Below are positions 7,928 through 16,161 of a stretch of DNA of 64,000 nucleotides, in pieces. The notes beneath the pieces are model-generated. The model searched no databases, was not told the origin of the DNA, and worked only from the letters and a program-made list of their open reading frames with translations. The number at the start of each line of letters is the position of its first letter. The first letter of the stretch is position 1. Source of the stretch: DASYTH01 sp035762905 (GTDB lineage Bacteria > Actinomycetota > Actinomycetes > Mycobacteriales > Pseudonocardiaceae); NCBI RefSeq assembly GCF_035762905.1, contig NZ_DASUCC010000028.1, positions 1-64,000 on the forward strand, written 5' to 3'. The position numbers and the translations under genes are program-made.

Positions 7928-10594
7928 ATGACCAGGTGCCCGCGACCGGGGTGTGAGGGCGAGGTCGTCGACGGGAACTGCCGGGCGTGCGGCATCGCGG
8001 TTGCCCGGCAGCCCGATCCGATGGTCCGGGCCGACCGGCTGCGCCGGCAGGCCGCGGTGGCCGCCGAACAGCTCGGCCAGCGGCCGGCCAACGGCGAGCA
8101 GGGCACCGGCTGGTTCCGCCCGCCGGACGTGCTGACCGGTTCGGACGAGGCCAGCTTCGCCGGCCCACCGGACGGCCGGGCCGTTGCGCAGCACCGGCCA
8201 CAGCAACCACCGCTGCCGCAGCCGCCGCGACCGCAGGCCCCGCCGCCGTGGCCGGCACCGAACGGTCCACAGTGGACACCGCAGGGCGGGCAGGTTCCGG
8301 TGCCCGCCGTGGCCCCGGTGCCGGCCGGCGAACGCCCGGCGATCGACGAGGACGAGCCGCAGCCGACCAGCGTGCTCGGCGAGACCCCGCCCACGCTGTC
8401 CATCGAGCCGCCCAAGCCGAAGCCGGTCGACGAGCAGGCGTCCACCCAGCCCGGCTCCGGGCCGCAGACCGGGCCGGGCACCGGTCCCGGCACGTTCCCC
8501 GGCACCGCGCGGCGCACCCAGTCCCGCACCGGCCGGGGCCGGCTGGGCGCCGGGCTGGTCGACGTGCCGGTGGTGCCGGTCAAGGACCCGGCATCGGCCG
8601 TGCTCGACGACCCGGTGGTCGCCGAGAACAAGCGGTTCTGCAACAACTGCGGCGGTGAGGTCGGCCGAACCAGGGACGGGGTGGAAGGCGTCGCGGAGGG
8701 CGAGTGCCCGAAGTGCGGCACGCCGTTCAACTTCCGCCCCCGGCTGCACCGCGGCGACCTGGTCGGCGGGCAGTACGAGGTGCTCGGCAGCATCGCCTAC
8801 GGCGGGCTCGGCTGGATCTACCTGGCCAAGGACCACAACGTCAGCGACCGCTGGGTGGTGCTCAAGGGCATGATCGACACCGGGGACGCCACGTCGATGG
8901 CGTCCGCGGTGGCCGAGCGGCGGTTTCTGGCCGAGGTCGAGCACCCGAACGTGGTGCGGATCTACAACTTCGTGCAGCACCCGGACCCGAAGACCGGAAC
9001 CTCGGTCGGCTACATCGTGATGGAGTACGTCGGCGGCCAGTCGCTGCGCCAGCTCGCCCTCGAGCACCACCGGGCGTCCGGGCAGGCCGAGCCGCTGCCG
9101 ATCGGCCAGGTGATCGCCTACGGGCTGGAGATCCTGCCGGCCATCGGCTACCTGCACAGCGTCGGGATGCTGTACTGCGATCTCAAGCCGGACAACGTGA
9201 TCCAGTCCGGCGAGCAGCTCAAGCTGATCGACCTCGGCGCGGTGCGCCGGGGCGACGACTACGACAGCCCGCTGTTCTTCACCCTCGGCTACAGCGCCCC
9301 GGAGCTGGCCACCGAGGGCGCGTCGGTGGCCTCGGACATCTACACCGTCGGCCGCACGCTCGCGGTGCTGTCCATCGAGTTCTCCGGCTACACCACCCGG
9401 CACAAGCACACCCTGCCCGGGCCGGACGGCGAGCCGCTGTTCGCCCTGTTCGGCTCCTACTACCGGGTGCTCAAGCGGGCCACGCACACCGATCCGGCGC
9501 TGCGGTTCGGCTCCGCCGAGGAGATGGCCGACCAGCTCACCGGGGTGCTGCGCGAGGTGATGGCGCTGGGCACCGGCCGGCCCCGCCCGGGCATCTCCAC
9601 CGTGTTCGCGCTGGAGACCAGGACCTTCGGCGCCGGCCTCGTGGTGGGCGAGAACGGCCAGTCGCTGCCGATCCCGAACCCGCTCGAGGTGGCCGGCGTG
9701 CTGCCGCTGCCGCTGGTGGACACCGACGACCCGGCGGCCGGCCTGCTGGCCAGCCTCACCGCGGTCGAGCCGGCCGAGCAGATCGAGCGGCTGGCGGCGG
9801 CCCCGCAGGACTCGATCGAGGTGCGGCTGCGCCTGGTCAAGACCTACCTGGAGCTGGGCGACCTGCGGGCCGCGGCGAACGCACTCGAGGCGGCGCGGGC
9901 GCGGCTGACCGACCCGGCGGACTGGCGGCCGTACTGGTACCGCGGGCTGATCGCGCTGGCCGCGCGCAGCCCCAAGGACGCGCAGGCGGCGTTCGAGCGG
10001 GTCTACGACGCGGTGCCCGGCGAGATCGCGCCCAAGCTGGCGCTGGCGGTGAGCGCCGAGTACGCCGGGGAGTACTTCCCGGCGGCCCGGTTCTACGAGC
10101 TGGTCTGGCGCACCGACCGCAGCTACGTCAGCGCGGCGTTCGGCCTGGCCCGGGTGTACCTGGCGCAGGCCGCCCGGGGCGGGGCGATCGAGGTGCTGGA
10201 GTCGGTGCCGGACACCTCGAGCCACTACGTGGCCGCCCAGGTGGCCGCCATCAAGATCAAAACCAGGGACACCGGGGCGAGCCGGGTCGGCGAGCGCGAT
10301 CTGCACGACGCCGCCGGCCGGCTGGAGCGCCTGGCGCTGGACGTCGAGCGGCGTACCCAGCTCTCCGCCGAGGTGCTCGAGGCCGCCTACGGGTGGGTGC
10401 TGGCCGGCCGGCCCGGGGCGGTGGGGCCGGGCCCGGACGGCCGGCAGGTGCTCGGCTGCGCGCTGTCCGAGCGGGAGCTGCGGTTCGGGCTGGAGCGCTG
10501 CTACCGCGCACTGGCCCGGCTGGCCACCACGCCGGAGCAGCGGCATGCGTTGGTGGACAAGGCGAACACCATCCGGCCGCGCACGCTCACCTGA
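7928..10594 (+). CDS. pknG: Serine/threonine protein kinase PknG with rubredoxin and TPR domains
   Basis: Soluble kinase controlling 2-oxoglutarate dehydrogenase through GarA/OdhI in known actinobacteria. This one has 888 residues, longer than the roughly 750 of mycobacterial PknG. Its N-terminus carries an extra four-Cys cluster (C4, C9, C18, C21) and then a proline-rich disordered stretch of about 200 residues. The rubredoxin-like knuckles are C238-x2-C241 and C260-x2-C263. The kinase core shows Lys313, the catalytic Asp418 in YCDLKPDN (non-RD, as in PknG) and DLG at 435 instead of DFG. The C-terminal third is a TPR domain. The ATG lies 5 bases after glnH. The C-terminus overlaps the convergent phosphoesterase stop by 8 bases. 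Confidence 0.96.
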   Translation: MTRCPRPGCEGEVVDGNCRACGIAVARQPDPMVRADRLRRQAAVAAEQLGQRPANGEQGTGWFRPPDVLTGSDEASFAGPPDGRAVAQHRPQQPPLPQPPRPQAPPPWPAPNGPQWTPQGGQVPVPAVAPVPAGERPAIDEDEPQPTSVLGETPPTLSIEPPKPKPVDEQASTQPGSGPQTGPGTGPGTFPGTARRTQSRTGRGRLGAGLVDVPVVPVKDPASAVLDDPVVAENKRFCNNCGGEVGRTRDGVEGVAEGECPKCGTPFNFRPRLHRGDLVGGQYEVLGSIAYGGLGWIYLAKDHNVSDRWVVLKGMIDTGDATSMASAVAERRFLAEVEHPNVVRIYNFVQHPDPKTGTSVGYIVMEYVGGQSLRQLALEHHRASGQAEPLPIGQVIAYGLEILPAIGYLHSVGMLYCDLKPDNVIQSGEQLKLIDLGAVRRGDDYDSPLFFTLGYSAPELATEGASVASDIYTVGRTLAVLSIEFSGYTTRHKHTLPGPDGEPLFALFGSYYRVLKRATHTDPALRFGSAEEMADQLTGVLREVMALGTGRPRPGISTVFALETRTFGAGLVVGENGQSLPIPNPLEVAGVLPLPLVDTDDPAAGLLASLTAVEPAEQIERLAAAPQDSIEVRLRLVKTYLELGDLRAAANALEAARARLTDPADWRPYWYRGLIALAARSPKDAQAAFERVYDAVPGEIAPKLALAVSAEYAGEYFPAARFYELVWRTDRSYVSAAFGLARVYLAQAARGGAIEVLESVPDTSSHYVAAQVAAIKIKTRDTGASRVGERDLHDAAGRLERLALDVERRTQLSAEVLEAAYGWVLAGRPGAVGPGPDGRQVLGCALSERELRFGLERCYRALARLATTPEQRHALVDKANTIRPRTLT

Positions 10595-11792
10595 GCACGT
10601 CCAGCTCCACCATGGTGATCTCGGGTGGTGCGCCGACCCGCACCGGCGGTCCCCAGAACCCCGCGCCACGGGTCACGTACAGCCAGGTGTCGTCCACTTT
10701 GGACAGACCGGCGACGGCCGGCTGGGCCAGCCGGACCACGTGGTGGAACGGGTAAAGCTGCCCGCCGTGGGTGTGCCCGGACAGCTGCAGGTCCACGTCC
10801 CGCTCGGCCGCGCCGGCCACCTGGACCGGCTGGTGGGCGAGCAGCACCACCGGGTGCCCGGTGTCCCGCCCGGACAGTGCCGCGTCGAAGTCCGGACCGT
10901 CGCCGAACGACCGTCCGTTGACGTCGTTCACGCCGGCAAGGTCGAACTCCGCGCCGCCACGGGAGATCGTGGTGCGCTCGTTGCGCAGCGGGTGCAGGCC
11001 GAGCCGCTCCAGCTCGGTCAGCCATGGCTGGTATCCGGAGTAGTACTCATGGTTTCCGGTGACCAAGAACGCGCCGTCCCTGGCGGACAGGTCGCGCAGC
11101 GGCGCGGCGGCGGCGCCCAGCTCGGCGACCGTCCCGTCCACCACATCACCGACCACGGCGATCAGGTCGGGGTCCGCCTCGTTGATCATCCGCACGATTC
11201 GCTCGGTGTGCCCGCGGCCGCGCAGCGCGCCGAGGTGGATGTCGGACACCACGGCGATCCGGTAGCCGGCCAGGCCGGGGTTCAGCCGGCGCAGCGGCAC
11301 CCGTACCCGGGTCAGCTCGGGCGGCCCGAGCGCGGCGACCATTCCGGTGCCGACCAGGCCGGCCGAGGCCGCCCCGGCCACCACCGCGGAGACCCTGGCC
11401 AGGAACAGCCGCCGGCTGCTGGCGGCCGGCGCCGGGTCGGCCGGTTCCGCGGCTTCGGTCGCGGTGTCGGTGGACGCCGTGGCCCGCAGCGGCTCGCGCC
11501 GCACCCAGCCGCGCAGCGCCAGCCGGGGCAACTCCAGCACGGCCAGCACCACCACCAGGTAGGCCATCAGCCCGAACCAGACGAAGCCCGGCCAGGCGAA
11601 CCACCTGGCCGCCGCCGGGCCGGCGTAGCGCGACCCGAGCACGGTGCCGATCACCAGCAGGCATAAGCCGGCGACCACGGCGGTCCCGATCCGCCGGGCC
11701 CGGCCCGGCCGGGTGGTGTCCCGGACCACGCGCTTCCAGATGTAGAGGTGGAACAGCAGGACCAGGGTGAGGACCAGCAGGCCGAAGAACAT
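10587..11792 (-). CDS. Membrane-anchored metallophosphoesterase
   Basis: Calcineurin-like phosphoesterase of 401 residues. The open frame runs further upstream, but ATG 11792 gives a membrane start (MFFGLLVLTLVLLFHLYIW), with further TM segments near 37-57 and 68-90. A twin-arginine-like SRRLFLARV followed by a hydrophobic stretch (about 130-155) precedes the catalytic domain. The metal-binding motifs are intact: VSDIHLG, GDVVDG, GNHEYY, AHQP and SGHTHGG. The active site is therefore likely outside the cytoplasm. The family includes YkuE-type lipid or nucleotide phosphoesterases; the substrate is unknown. It lies 8 bases downstream of a thioesterase gene, so the two probably form an operon. 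Confidence 0.9.
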   Translation of the reverse strand: MFFGLLVLTLVLLFHLYIWKRVVRDTTRPGRARRIGTAVVAGLCLLVIGTVLGSRYAGPAAARWFAWPGFVWFGLMAYLVVVLAVLELPRLALRGWVRREPLRATASTDTATEAAEPADPAPAASSRRLFLARVSAVVAGAASAGLVGTGMVAALGPPELTRVRVPLRRLNPGLAGYRIAVVSDIHLGALRGRGHTERIVRMINEADPDLIAVVGDVVDGTVAELGAAAAPLRDLSARDGAFLVTGNHEYYSGYQPWLTELERLGLHPLRNERTTISRGGAEFDLAGVNDVNGRSFGDGPDFDAALSGRDTGHPVVLLAHQPVQVAGAAERDVDLQLSGHTHGGQLYPFHHVVRLAQPAVAGLSKVDDTWLYVTRGAGFWGPPVRVGAPPEITMVELDVLR

Positions 11793-11800
11793 CCGCGCTC

Positions 11801-12382
11801 CTACGGGTTGATGTCGTAGCGACGGGCGCGGATCAGGCTGGGGTCGGCGGCCACCGCGGCCAGGTCGGCCGGCCGGCCGTGCGAGATGAAGTGCTGGAAC
11901 TCGACGATGACGAACAGCGCCCGTGCCCGGACCGCGATCGGCCCGTCCGGGGCGTCCAGCCGCCCGTTGGCGCTGGTGTAGACCTTGCGGCCGTGGATGC
12001 CGGACAGCCGGCTGGTGATGTGCAGCGTCGAGCCGACCGGGACCGGCCGCACGAAGTCGGTCTCCAGCCGCCCGGTCACCGCCGGCCGGCGCAGCAGGTG
12101 GCCGACCGCGGCGCCGATCGCCTCGTCGAACGCGCAGGCCAGCAGGCCGCCGTGGGCCAGGCCGGGCGCGCCCTGGTGGGCCTCGGTCACCACGAACCGG
12201 GCCAGCACGGTCTGCCCCTCGCCGGCCGTCGACTTCAGGTGCAGCCCGTGCTCCTGCTCGTCCCCGCAGCCGAAGCAGCGCGCGTAGTGCGTGCCGAGCT
12301 CGGTTCCGGGCTCGGGCGCGTCCGGATGTCGCTCGGGCGGCTCGGCCTCCACCGGCGGCCACTGCTGAGGTGCTGCGTTCAC
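11801..12382 (-). CDS. PaaI-like hotdog-fold thioesterase
   Basis: Cytoplasmic acyl-CoA thioesterase-like protein of 193 residues. The hotdog core is seen in APGLAHGGLLACAFDEAIG, with the HGG and the acidic residue typical of PaaI/YbgC relatives, followed by a strand pattern (TGRLETDFVRPVPVGSTLHI). An N-terminal CFGCGDEQEHGLHL stretch is common in PaaI-type members. I chose GTG 12382 because the sequence between it and the upstream end of the frame is low-complexity and a GGTGGA site precedes it. It is the first gene of a two-gene operon with the phosphoesterase. Its substrate is unknown. Confidence 0.85.
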   Translation of the reverse strand: MNAAPQQWPPVEAEPPERHPDAPEPGTELGTHYARCFGCGDEQEHGLHLKSTAGEGQTVLARFVVTEAHQGAPGLAHGGLLACAFDEAIGAAVGHLLRRPAVTGRLETDFVRPVPVGSTLHITSRLSGIHGRKVYTSANGRLDAPDGPIAVRARALFVIVEFQHFISHGRPADLAAVAADPSLIRARRYDINP

Positions 12383-12495
12383 ACGTTCCACCCTAGATCG
12401 GTGCTGACCGCCGCGTTGCCGGCCCGTGCAGCGGGGGCTGTTCACCTGAGCAGCGGCGATGGGCAGCGGCGCGGCGGCGGCGCACCCTTGAGGTC

Positions 12496-12627
12496 ATGAC
12501 CGGAGCGCAGGAGCAGAACGGCGAGGCGACGGCGTCGATCGTGGACCTGGTGACGCCGGTGCTCGACCGGTGTTCGGCGGTTGCCGAACGGCTCGCCCGA
12601 TTGGTGCTACGGCTGTTGCCCAGTTGA
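12496..12627 (+). CDS. Possible 43-residue small protein with amphipathic C-terminal helix
   Basis: A short frame from ATG 12496 to a TGA at 12625 encodes an acidic N-terminus (TGAQEQNGEATASIVDL) and a hydrophobic, cationic C-terminal helix (CSAVAERLARLVLRLLPS). GAGG lies only two bases before the ATG, which is close. Codon third positions are GC-rich as in real genes here. It sits just upstream of the ESX-type operon, separated by about 90 bases. I recognise no family. The call rests on codon bias and on the amphipathic pattern alone. Confidence 0.4.
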   Translation: MTGAQEQNGEATASIVDLVTPVLDRCSAVAERLARLVLRLLPS

Positions 12628-12719
12628 GCGTCATGTGTGACTGCCTGTGCACCCTCGGGTGGTCTGTGCCACCCCGAACGGGGCATGATTCACGCGTCAT
12701 CATTCGGAGGTGTGCACCC

Positions 12720-13208
12720 GTGACACGGGATCGAATAGACAACGCGAGCGAGGCCCGGCACCTGCTCGACCAACATCCGCGCAGGCGGCCGCAGCACGTG
12801 CGGCCGGATGACAGCGTCGGCGACCGCCCGGTGCACGCGCTCGGCGCGACCGGCATGAACGGCGTCGAGGTCGACCTGGACATGCTGCGCGCAACGGAGG
12901 CCAAGCTGGCCACGCTGCACGATGACCTGGTCGCCCAGATGACCGACGCGACCCGGCTGGCCGGCCCGCTGCGCGACGGGAGCAGCCCGATCACCGGCCC
13001 GATGCGCACGGCGTTCTTCGAGCGCGCCGACGCCGAGGCCGGGGTGCAGGCCACGCTGCGGCACTATCTGCTGGAGCTGCTCAAGGTCCGGCAGGCGATC
13101 ATGGACACCCTGCGCAGCTACGCGGCGGTGGACTCGGAGGCGGTCGCCCTGCTCGGCGAGCAGACCGCCCGACTGGAGCAGGGGGTGGGCAATGGAACGC
13201 GGGCCTGA
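12720..13208 (+). CDS. EspC-like ESX (type VII) substrate
   Basis: A 162-residue helical protein starting at GTG 12720, with GGAGG nine bases upstream. After about 45 polar residues comes a WXG100-superfamily helical hairpin (VDLDMLRATEAKLATLHDDL, then LLELLKVRQAIMDTLRSY). The second helix ends in YAAVD, matching the YxxxD/E secretion signal that known ESX substrates carry. It overlaps the next gene by 17 bases. This is the first of five tightly packed plus-strand genes with ESX-like features but without EccB/C/D components, so secretion would rely on machinery elsewhere in the genome. The family call is by pattern. Confidence 0.75.
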   Translation: MTRDRIDNASEARHLLDQHPRRRPQHVRPDDSVGDRPVHALGATGMNGVEVDLDMLRATEAKLATLHDDLVAQMTDATRLAGPLRDGSSPITGPMRTAFFERADAEAGVQATLRHYLLELLKVRQAIMDTLRSYAAVDSEAVALLGEQTARLEQGVGNGTRA

Positions 13209-14445
13209 GGGCGACCGCGACCGCGGCCGGGACCTGACCCACACTGAGGTCAACCGGCCGACCGAGAAGCAGCTTGAGCGCCAGGAGCGGCGCCGGGAGA
13301 TCAAGCGGCGCAACCGCCGCCGGGCCCTGCAGCGCAACGTGAACTGGGACGTCTACCAGCACTACCAGCTCTACGACATGATCATGACCGCGGAGCCGAG
13401 GGCGATGGCGGCCCGGGCCGACGACTGGCGGGACCTGGCGCAGCGGATCGAGGGCACCACCGGTCAGGTGGAGCGGATCGTCAAGGAGCTGCTCGGAACC
13501 TGGCGCGGGTCCGCCGCGGTGGCCTCCGCGGCCGCGAACACCCGGCTCACCCAGTGGGCCGGCGACGCCAGCCACACCGCGACCCGGATCGCCGCCGGGC
13601 TGGCCAACTACACCGAGGCCGTGGTCTACGCCCAGCGGAACATGCCCGAGCCGGGGTTCAGCACCGCCGAGCACCGGTTCGAGGACGGCTACACGGTCGT
13701 CGGCACCGGCGGGCCGAGCGAGGCGGTCCTGCTGCGGCAGTTGCTCAGCGACCAGATCGTCCCGTTCGAGGAGGCCCGGGAGCGCAAGGCCGAGGCGGTC
13801 GCGGTGATGCGCGCCTACGAGAACCAGAGCGCGAACGTGCACGACGACCTGCCGGACTTCGACGCACCGGCGCCCGTGCTGCCCGACCAGCAGCCCGGCG
13901 CGAGCCCGGGCGGCTCGCCCGGGGTGTCGCCGCCCGGGCCTGCGGGTGGCGGCGCCGCCGGCGGTGCGGGAGCCGGCGGCGCCGGGGCCGGCCCGGCAGC
14001 CGGGGCGCAGACCGGCGGCGCCGACGACAGCACCACGGCGGCCGGTTTCGCCGACCCGGCGCACCTGCCGGCCACCGGCAATCCCAACTCCGGCGGCCCC
14101 AACCCGGGCACCGGCTACGGGGTCGGCCTGCCGGGCTCCGGGTCCGGCGGAGACTCGATCCGGGGCGGCGGCGGTGGCTTCGCCGGCGGCGGTGGCGCCG
14201 CGGGCGGCGCCGGCCCGCTGGCCGCCCGGGCCGGGGGACCGGCCGGTGGCGTTCCGGGGATGGCCGCCATCGGCGGGGGCCGCGGCGCGGGCGGGCCGGC
14301 GGGCACGGCCGGCGGGATGTATCCGCCGTTGGCCGGGGCCGGTGCCGGGCGCGAGGAGGACGGCGAGCACACGAACAAGTACGACAAGGGGCTGGACCTG
14401 TTCGACGACCTGCCGCCGGCCTACCCGCCGGTGTTCGGGGCCTGA
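13192..14445 (+). CDS. PPE/WXG100-like protein with Gly/Ala/Pro-rich C-terminus
   Basis: A 417-residue protein. Residues 1-45 are strongly basic (ERQERRREIKRRNRRRALQ). Residues 48-150 form a helical hairpin with W-R-G at the turn (LLGTWRGSAAVASAA), resembling the PPE/WXG100 fold that pairs with an ESX partner. Residues about 225-385 are a Gly/Ala/Pro-rich low-complexity region. The C-terminus is a conserved-looking acidic-aromatic tail (LDLFDDLPPAYPPVFGA). It is likely an ESX substrate or a cell-envelope protein. The start lies inside the preceding gene, and only four bases separate its stop from the next start, so the operon is translationally coupled. Confidence 0.78.
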   Translation: MERGPEGDRDRGRDLTHTEVNRPTEKQLERQERRREIKRRNRRRALQRNVNWDVYQHYQLYDMIMTAEPRAMAARADDWRDLAQRIEGTTGQVERIVKELLGTWRGSAAVASAAANTRLTQWAGDASHTATRIAAGLANYTEAVVYAQRNMPEPGFSTAEHRFEDGYTVVGTGGPSEAVLLRQLLSDQIVPFEEARERKAEAVAVMRAYENQSANVHDDLPDFDAPAPVLPDQQPGASPGGSPGVSPPGPAGGGAAGGAGAGGAGAGPAAGAQTGGADDSTTAAGFADPAHLPATGNPNSGGPNPGTGYGVGLPGSGSGGDSIRGGGGGFAGGGGAAGGAGPLAARAGGPAGGVPGMAAIGGGRGAGGPAGTAGGMYPPLAGAGAGREEDGEHTNKYDKGLDLFDDLPPAYPPVFGA

Positions 14446-14449
14446 CCCG

Positions 14450-14752
14450 GTGGCCGGCTACCGGGCCGACCTCGACGCGATCCACGCCGCCGGCCGGGTG
14501 CTGACCGGCACCGTCGATGCGGTGGCGGCGGCGCTGGACGGCCTGGACGGCGGCCTGTGCGCGGTGCTCGGCCCCGGCCGGCTCGGCCCGGCCGCCGCCG
14601 CGCTCACCGAGCACACCCGGCAGGACCTGGACCGGGTGCTGGCCGCGATCACCGACAACGCCGGGCTGGTGCGCTCGGCCGCCGCCGCGTACGCCGAGCA
14701 GGACCGGGCCGCGGCCGACGCGCTGAACCGCCGCGCCGGCGGGCCGGACTGA
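14450..14752 (+). CDS. Small WXG100-like helical protein
   Basis: A 100-residue, cysteine-poor, alanine-rich helical protein starting at a GTG four bases after the previous stop. It has the two-helix layout of EsxA/B-type proteins (AGRVLTGTVDAVAAALDGL and TRQDLDRVLAAITDNAGLV). Instead of WxG it has a GPGRLG turn, and it ends with YAEQD, a YxxxD motif like that of EspC-type substrates. Its stop overlaps the next ATG (TGATG). Probably it heterodimerises with a neighbour and is exported by an ESX system, inferred from the pattern and the operon. Confidence 0.7.
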   Translation: MAGYRADLDAIHAAGRVLTGTVDAVAAALDGLDGGLCAVLGPGRLGPAAAALTEHTRQDLDRVLAAITDNAGLVRSAAAAYAEQDRAAADALNRRAGGPD

Positions 14753-15492
14753 TGGACGCCGGCTACCGCGGCATCGGCTTCGATCCGGCACCCGGCGACC
14801 TGGGTGCGGTGAGTGCCGCCGTGGCCCAGTTCCGGGATGCGGCCGAGGCGCTGTCCGGGATCGGGCCGGCCCTGCGCCGGGCCGAGGAGGCGGCCGCGGA
14901 CTGGCACGGCGACGCGGCCGAGGCGTTCCGGACCCGGCTGCGGGACACCCCGGCCGGGTTCGACGACCGGATCCGGGCGCTGCGCCGGGCCGCGGACGTG
15001 CTCGACCGCTGGGCCGACGTGCTGATGGCCAATCGGCGCCGGGCCGAGCAGCTCGACGTCGACGCGGTGCGGCTGCGCCGGCGGATCGAGCTGGCCGGTG
15101 ACCAACTGGCCGACCGGCGCAACGCCGCGGACCTGGCCGCGACGCCGGCCGCCGCCGCGGCCGCGCAGGCCGACCTGGCCGCGATGTCCACCCTGGTCGC
15201 CGAGCTGGAGGCGGCGCTGGCCGAGGTGCTGGACCGGGCGCACCGGCTGGAGCGCGAGCACCGGCGGGCGGCCGACGCGTTCGCCGACGAGCTGGCCGGC
15301 GGTGCGGACGAACCGGCCCGGCCGGCTCGCGAATCGTTCGCCGGCACGGTGGCCGGCGTGTTGGGCCGGGCATCGCGCACCTCCGAGACACTCGCCGGGC
15401 TGCTGCTGCCGGGCGGCCGGCCGGCCGGCCGCGTGCCGTCCGGGGCCGCCGCGGCGCTGGCCGCCGCCGTCACCGCGGGCGAGCAGCGGTGA
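14752..15492 (+). CDS. WXG100-superfamily helical protein
   Basis: A 246-residue protein with a WHG turn (AAADWHGDAAEAFRTRL) near residues 47-52, the WxG signature of the superfamily. Extended alanine-rich coiled-coil segments run to about residue 190, and a Gly/Pro-containing tail follows. The ATG overlaps the previous stop and the stop overlaps the next GTG (GTGA). It resembles the larger actinobacterial WXG100-type proteins encoded beside short Esx partners. No enzymatic or toxin domain is seen at the C-terminus, so I do not call it a polymorphic toxin. Confidence 0.72.
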   Translation: MDAGYRGIGFDPAPGDLGAVSAAVAQFRDAAEALSGIGPALRRAEEAAADWHGDAAEAFRTRLRDTPAGFDDRIRALRRAADVLDRWADVLMANRRRAEQLDVDAVRLRRRIELAGDQLADRRNAADLAATPAAAAAAQADLAAMSTLVAELEAALAEVLDRAHRLEREHRRAADAFADELAGGADEPARPARESFAGTVAGVLGRASRTSETLAGLLLPGGRPAGRVPSGAAAALAAAVTAGEQR

Positions 15493-16040
15493 AGCTCGCC
15501 GCGGTCAAGGGCATCACGCCGGTTTCCACCCAGTCGGTCGAGCACACCGAGCGCGAGCTGGCCCGGCTGATCATCGACGCGCGTGGCGGCGAGGCGGCGC
15601 ACGACCCGGGGGTGGCGCTGGCCGCCCGGGACGCCGCCGAGCTGGCCCACGAGAACGGCGCCGGGCTGGTCGCCGTGGTTGAGCATCCGGACGCCGACCC
15701 GGCCGTGCTGGTCGGCATGGTGGTCGCCGCCGACGCCCCGCTCGGCCCGGACGCCGCCGACGAGCTGCGGCACTACCTCGAGGACGGCGGCACGGACATC
15801 CGTGAGGTGACCGAGGCGCGCACCGAGCGCGGCTACCCGGTGGTGATCGCCGAGCGGATCCTGGTCACCGACCCGCTGCGCACCGGCCCGCCGACCGGCT
15901 GCCAGCTCCAGGCCGTGGTCATCGACCCTGGCGGCCGGAGCGTGGCGGTGTTCACCCTGCACTCCCTCACCGGCCGCGGCTGGCTCGACCTCGCCGCCCT
16001 CCTCGGCAACCTACTGTCCACAGTAGACTTCCGAAACTAG
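15489..16040 (+). CDS. Conserved-looking protein of unknown function, last gene of ESX-type operon
   Basis: A 183-residue alpha/beta protein with no signal peptide or membrane segment, translationally coupled to the preceding gene by a GTGA overlap. Alternating strands and helices are visible (GAGLVAVVEHPDADPAVLVGM, RGYPVVIAERILVTD, CQLQAVVIDPGGRSVAVFTL), and the C-terminus is LDLAALLGNLLSTVDF. By its place after three or four putative ESX substrates it could be a cytosolic chaperone of EspG type, but no sequence motif proves this and I recognise no family. Confidence 0.7.
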   Translation: MKLAAVKGITPVSTQSVEHTERELARLIIDARGGEAAHDPGVALAARDAAELAHENGAGLVAVVEHPDADPAVLVGMVVAADAPLGPDAADELRHYLEDGGTDIREVTEARTERGYPVVIAERILVTDPLRTGPPTGCQLQAVVIDPGGRSVAVFTLHSLTGRGWLDLAALLGNLLSTVDFRN

Positions 16041-16161
16041 AGCCAGTCGTTTGATCACCGCGTGTCTTGGACCCGCCAACGCAACCTCAGGGGCACCGTG
16101 ACGACACCCAGCCACAATCACCCCGCAGACCGCACCTTCCGCTGGAACGCAACAACAGCAG

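Noticed and set aside
7772..10669. 965-codon antisense frame across pknG
   Set aside because: Shadow of pknG; no recognisable domain, rich in His/Gln/Arg/Gly.
14752..15492. WXG100-type protein considered as a polymorphic toxin
   Set aside because: No C-terminal nuclease, ADP-ribosyltransferase or deaminase motif, and the small downstream gene does not resemble an immunity protein.
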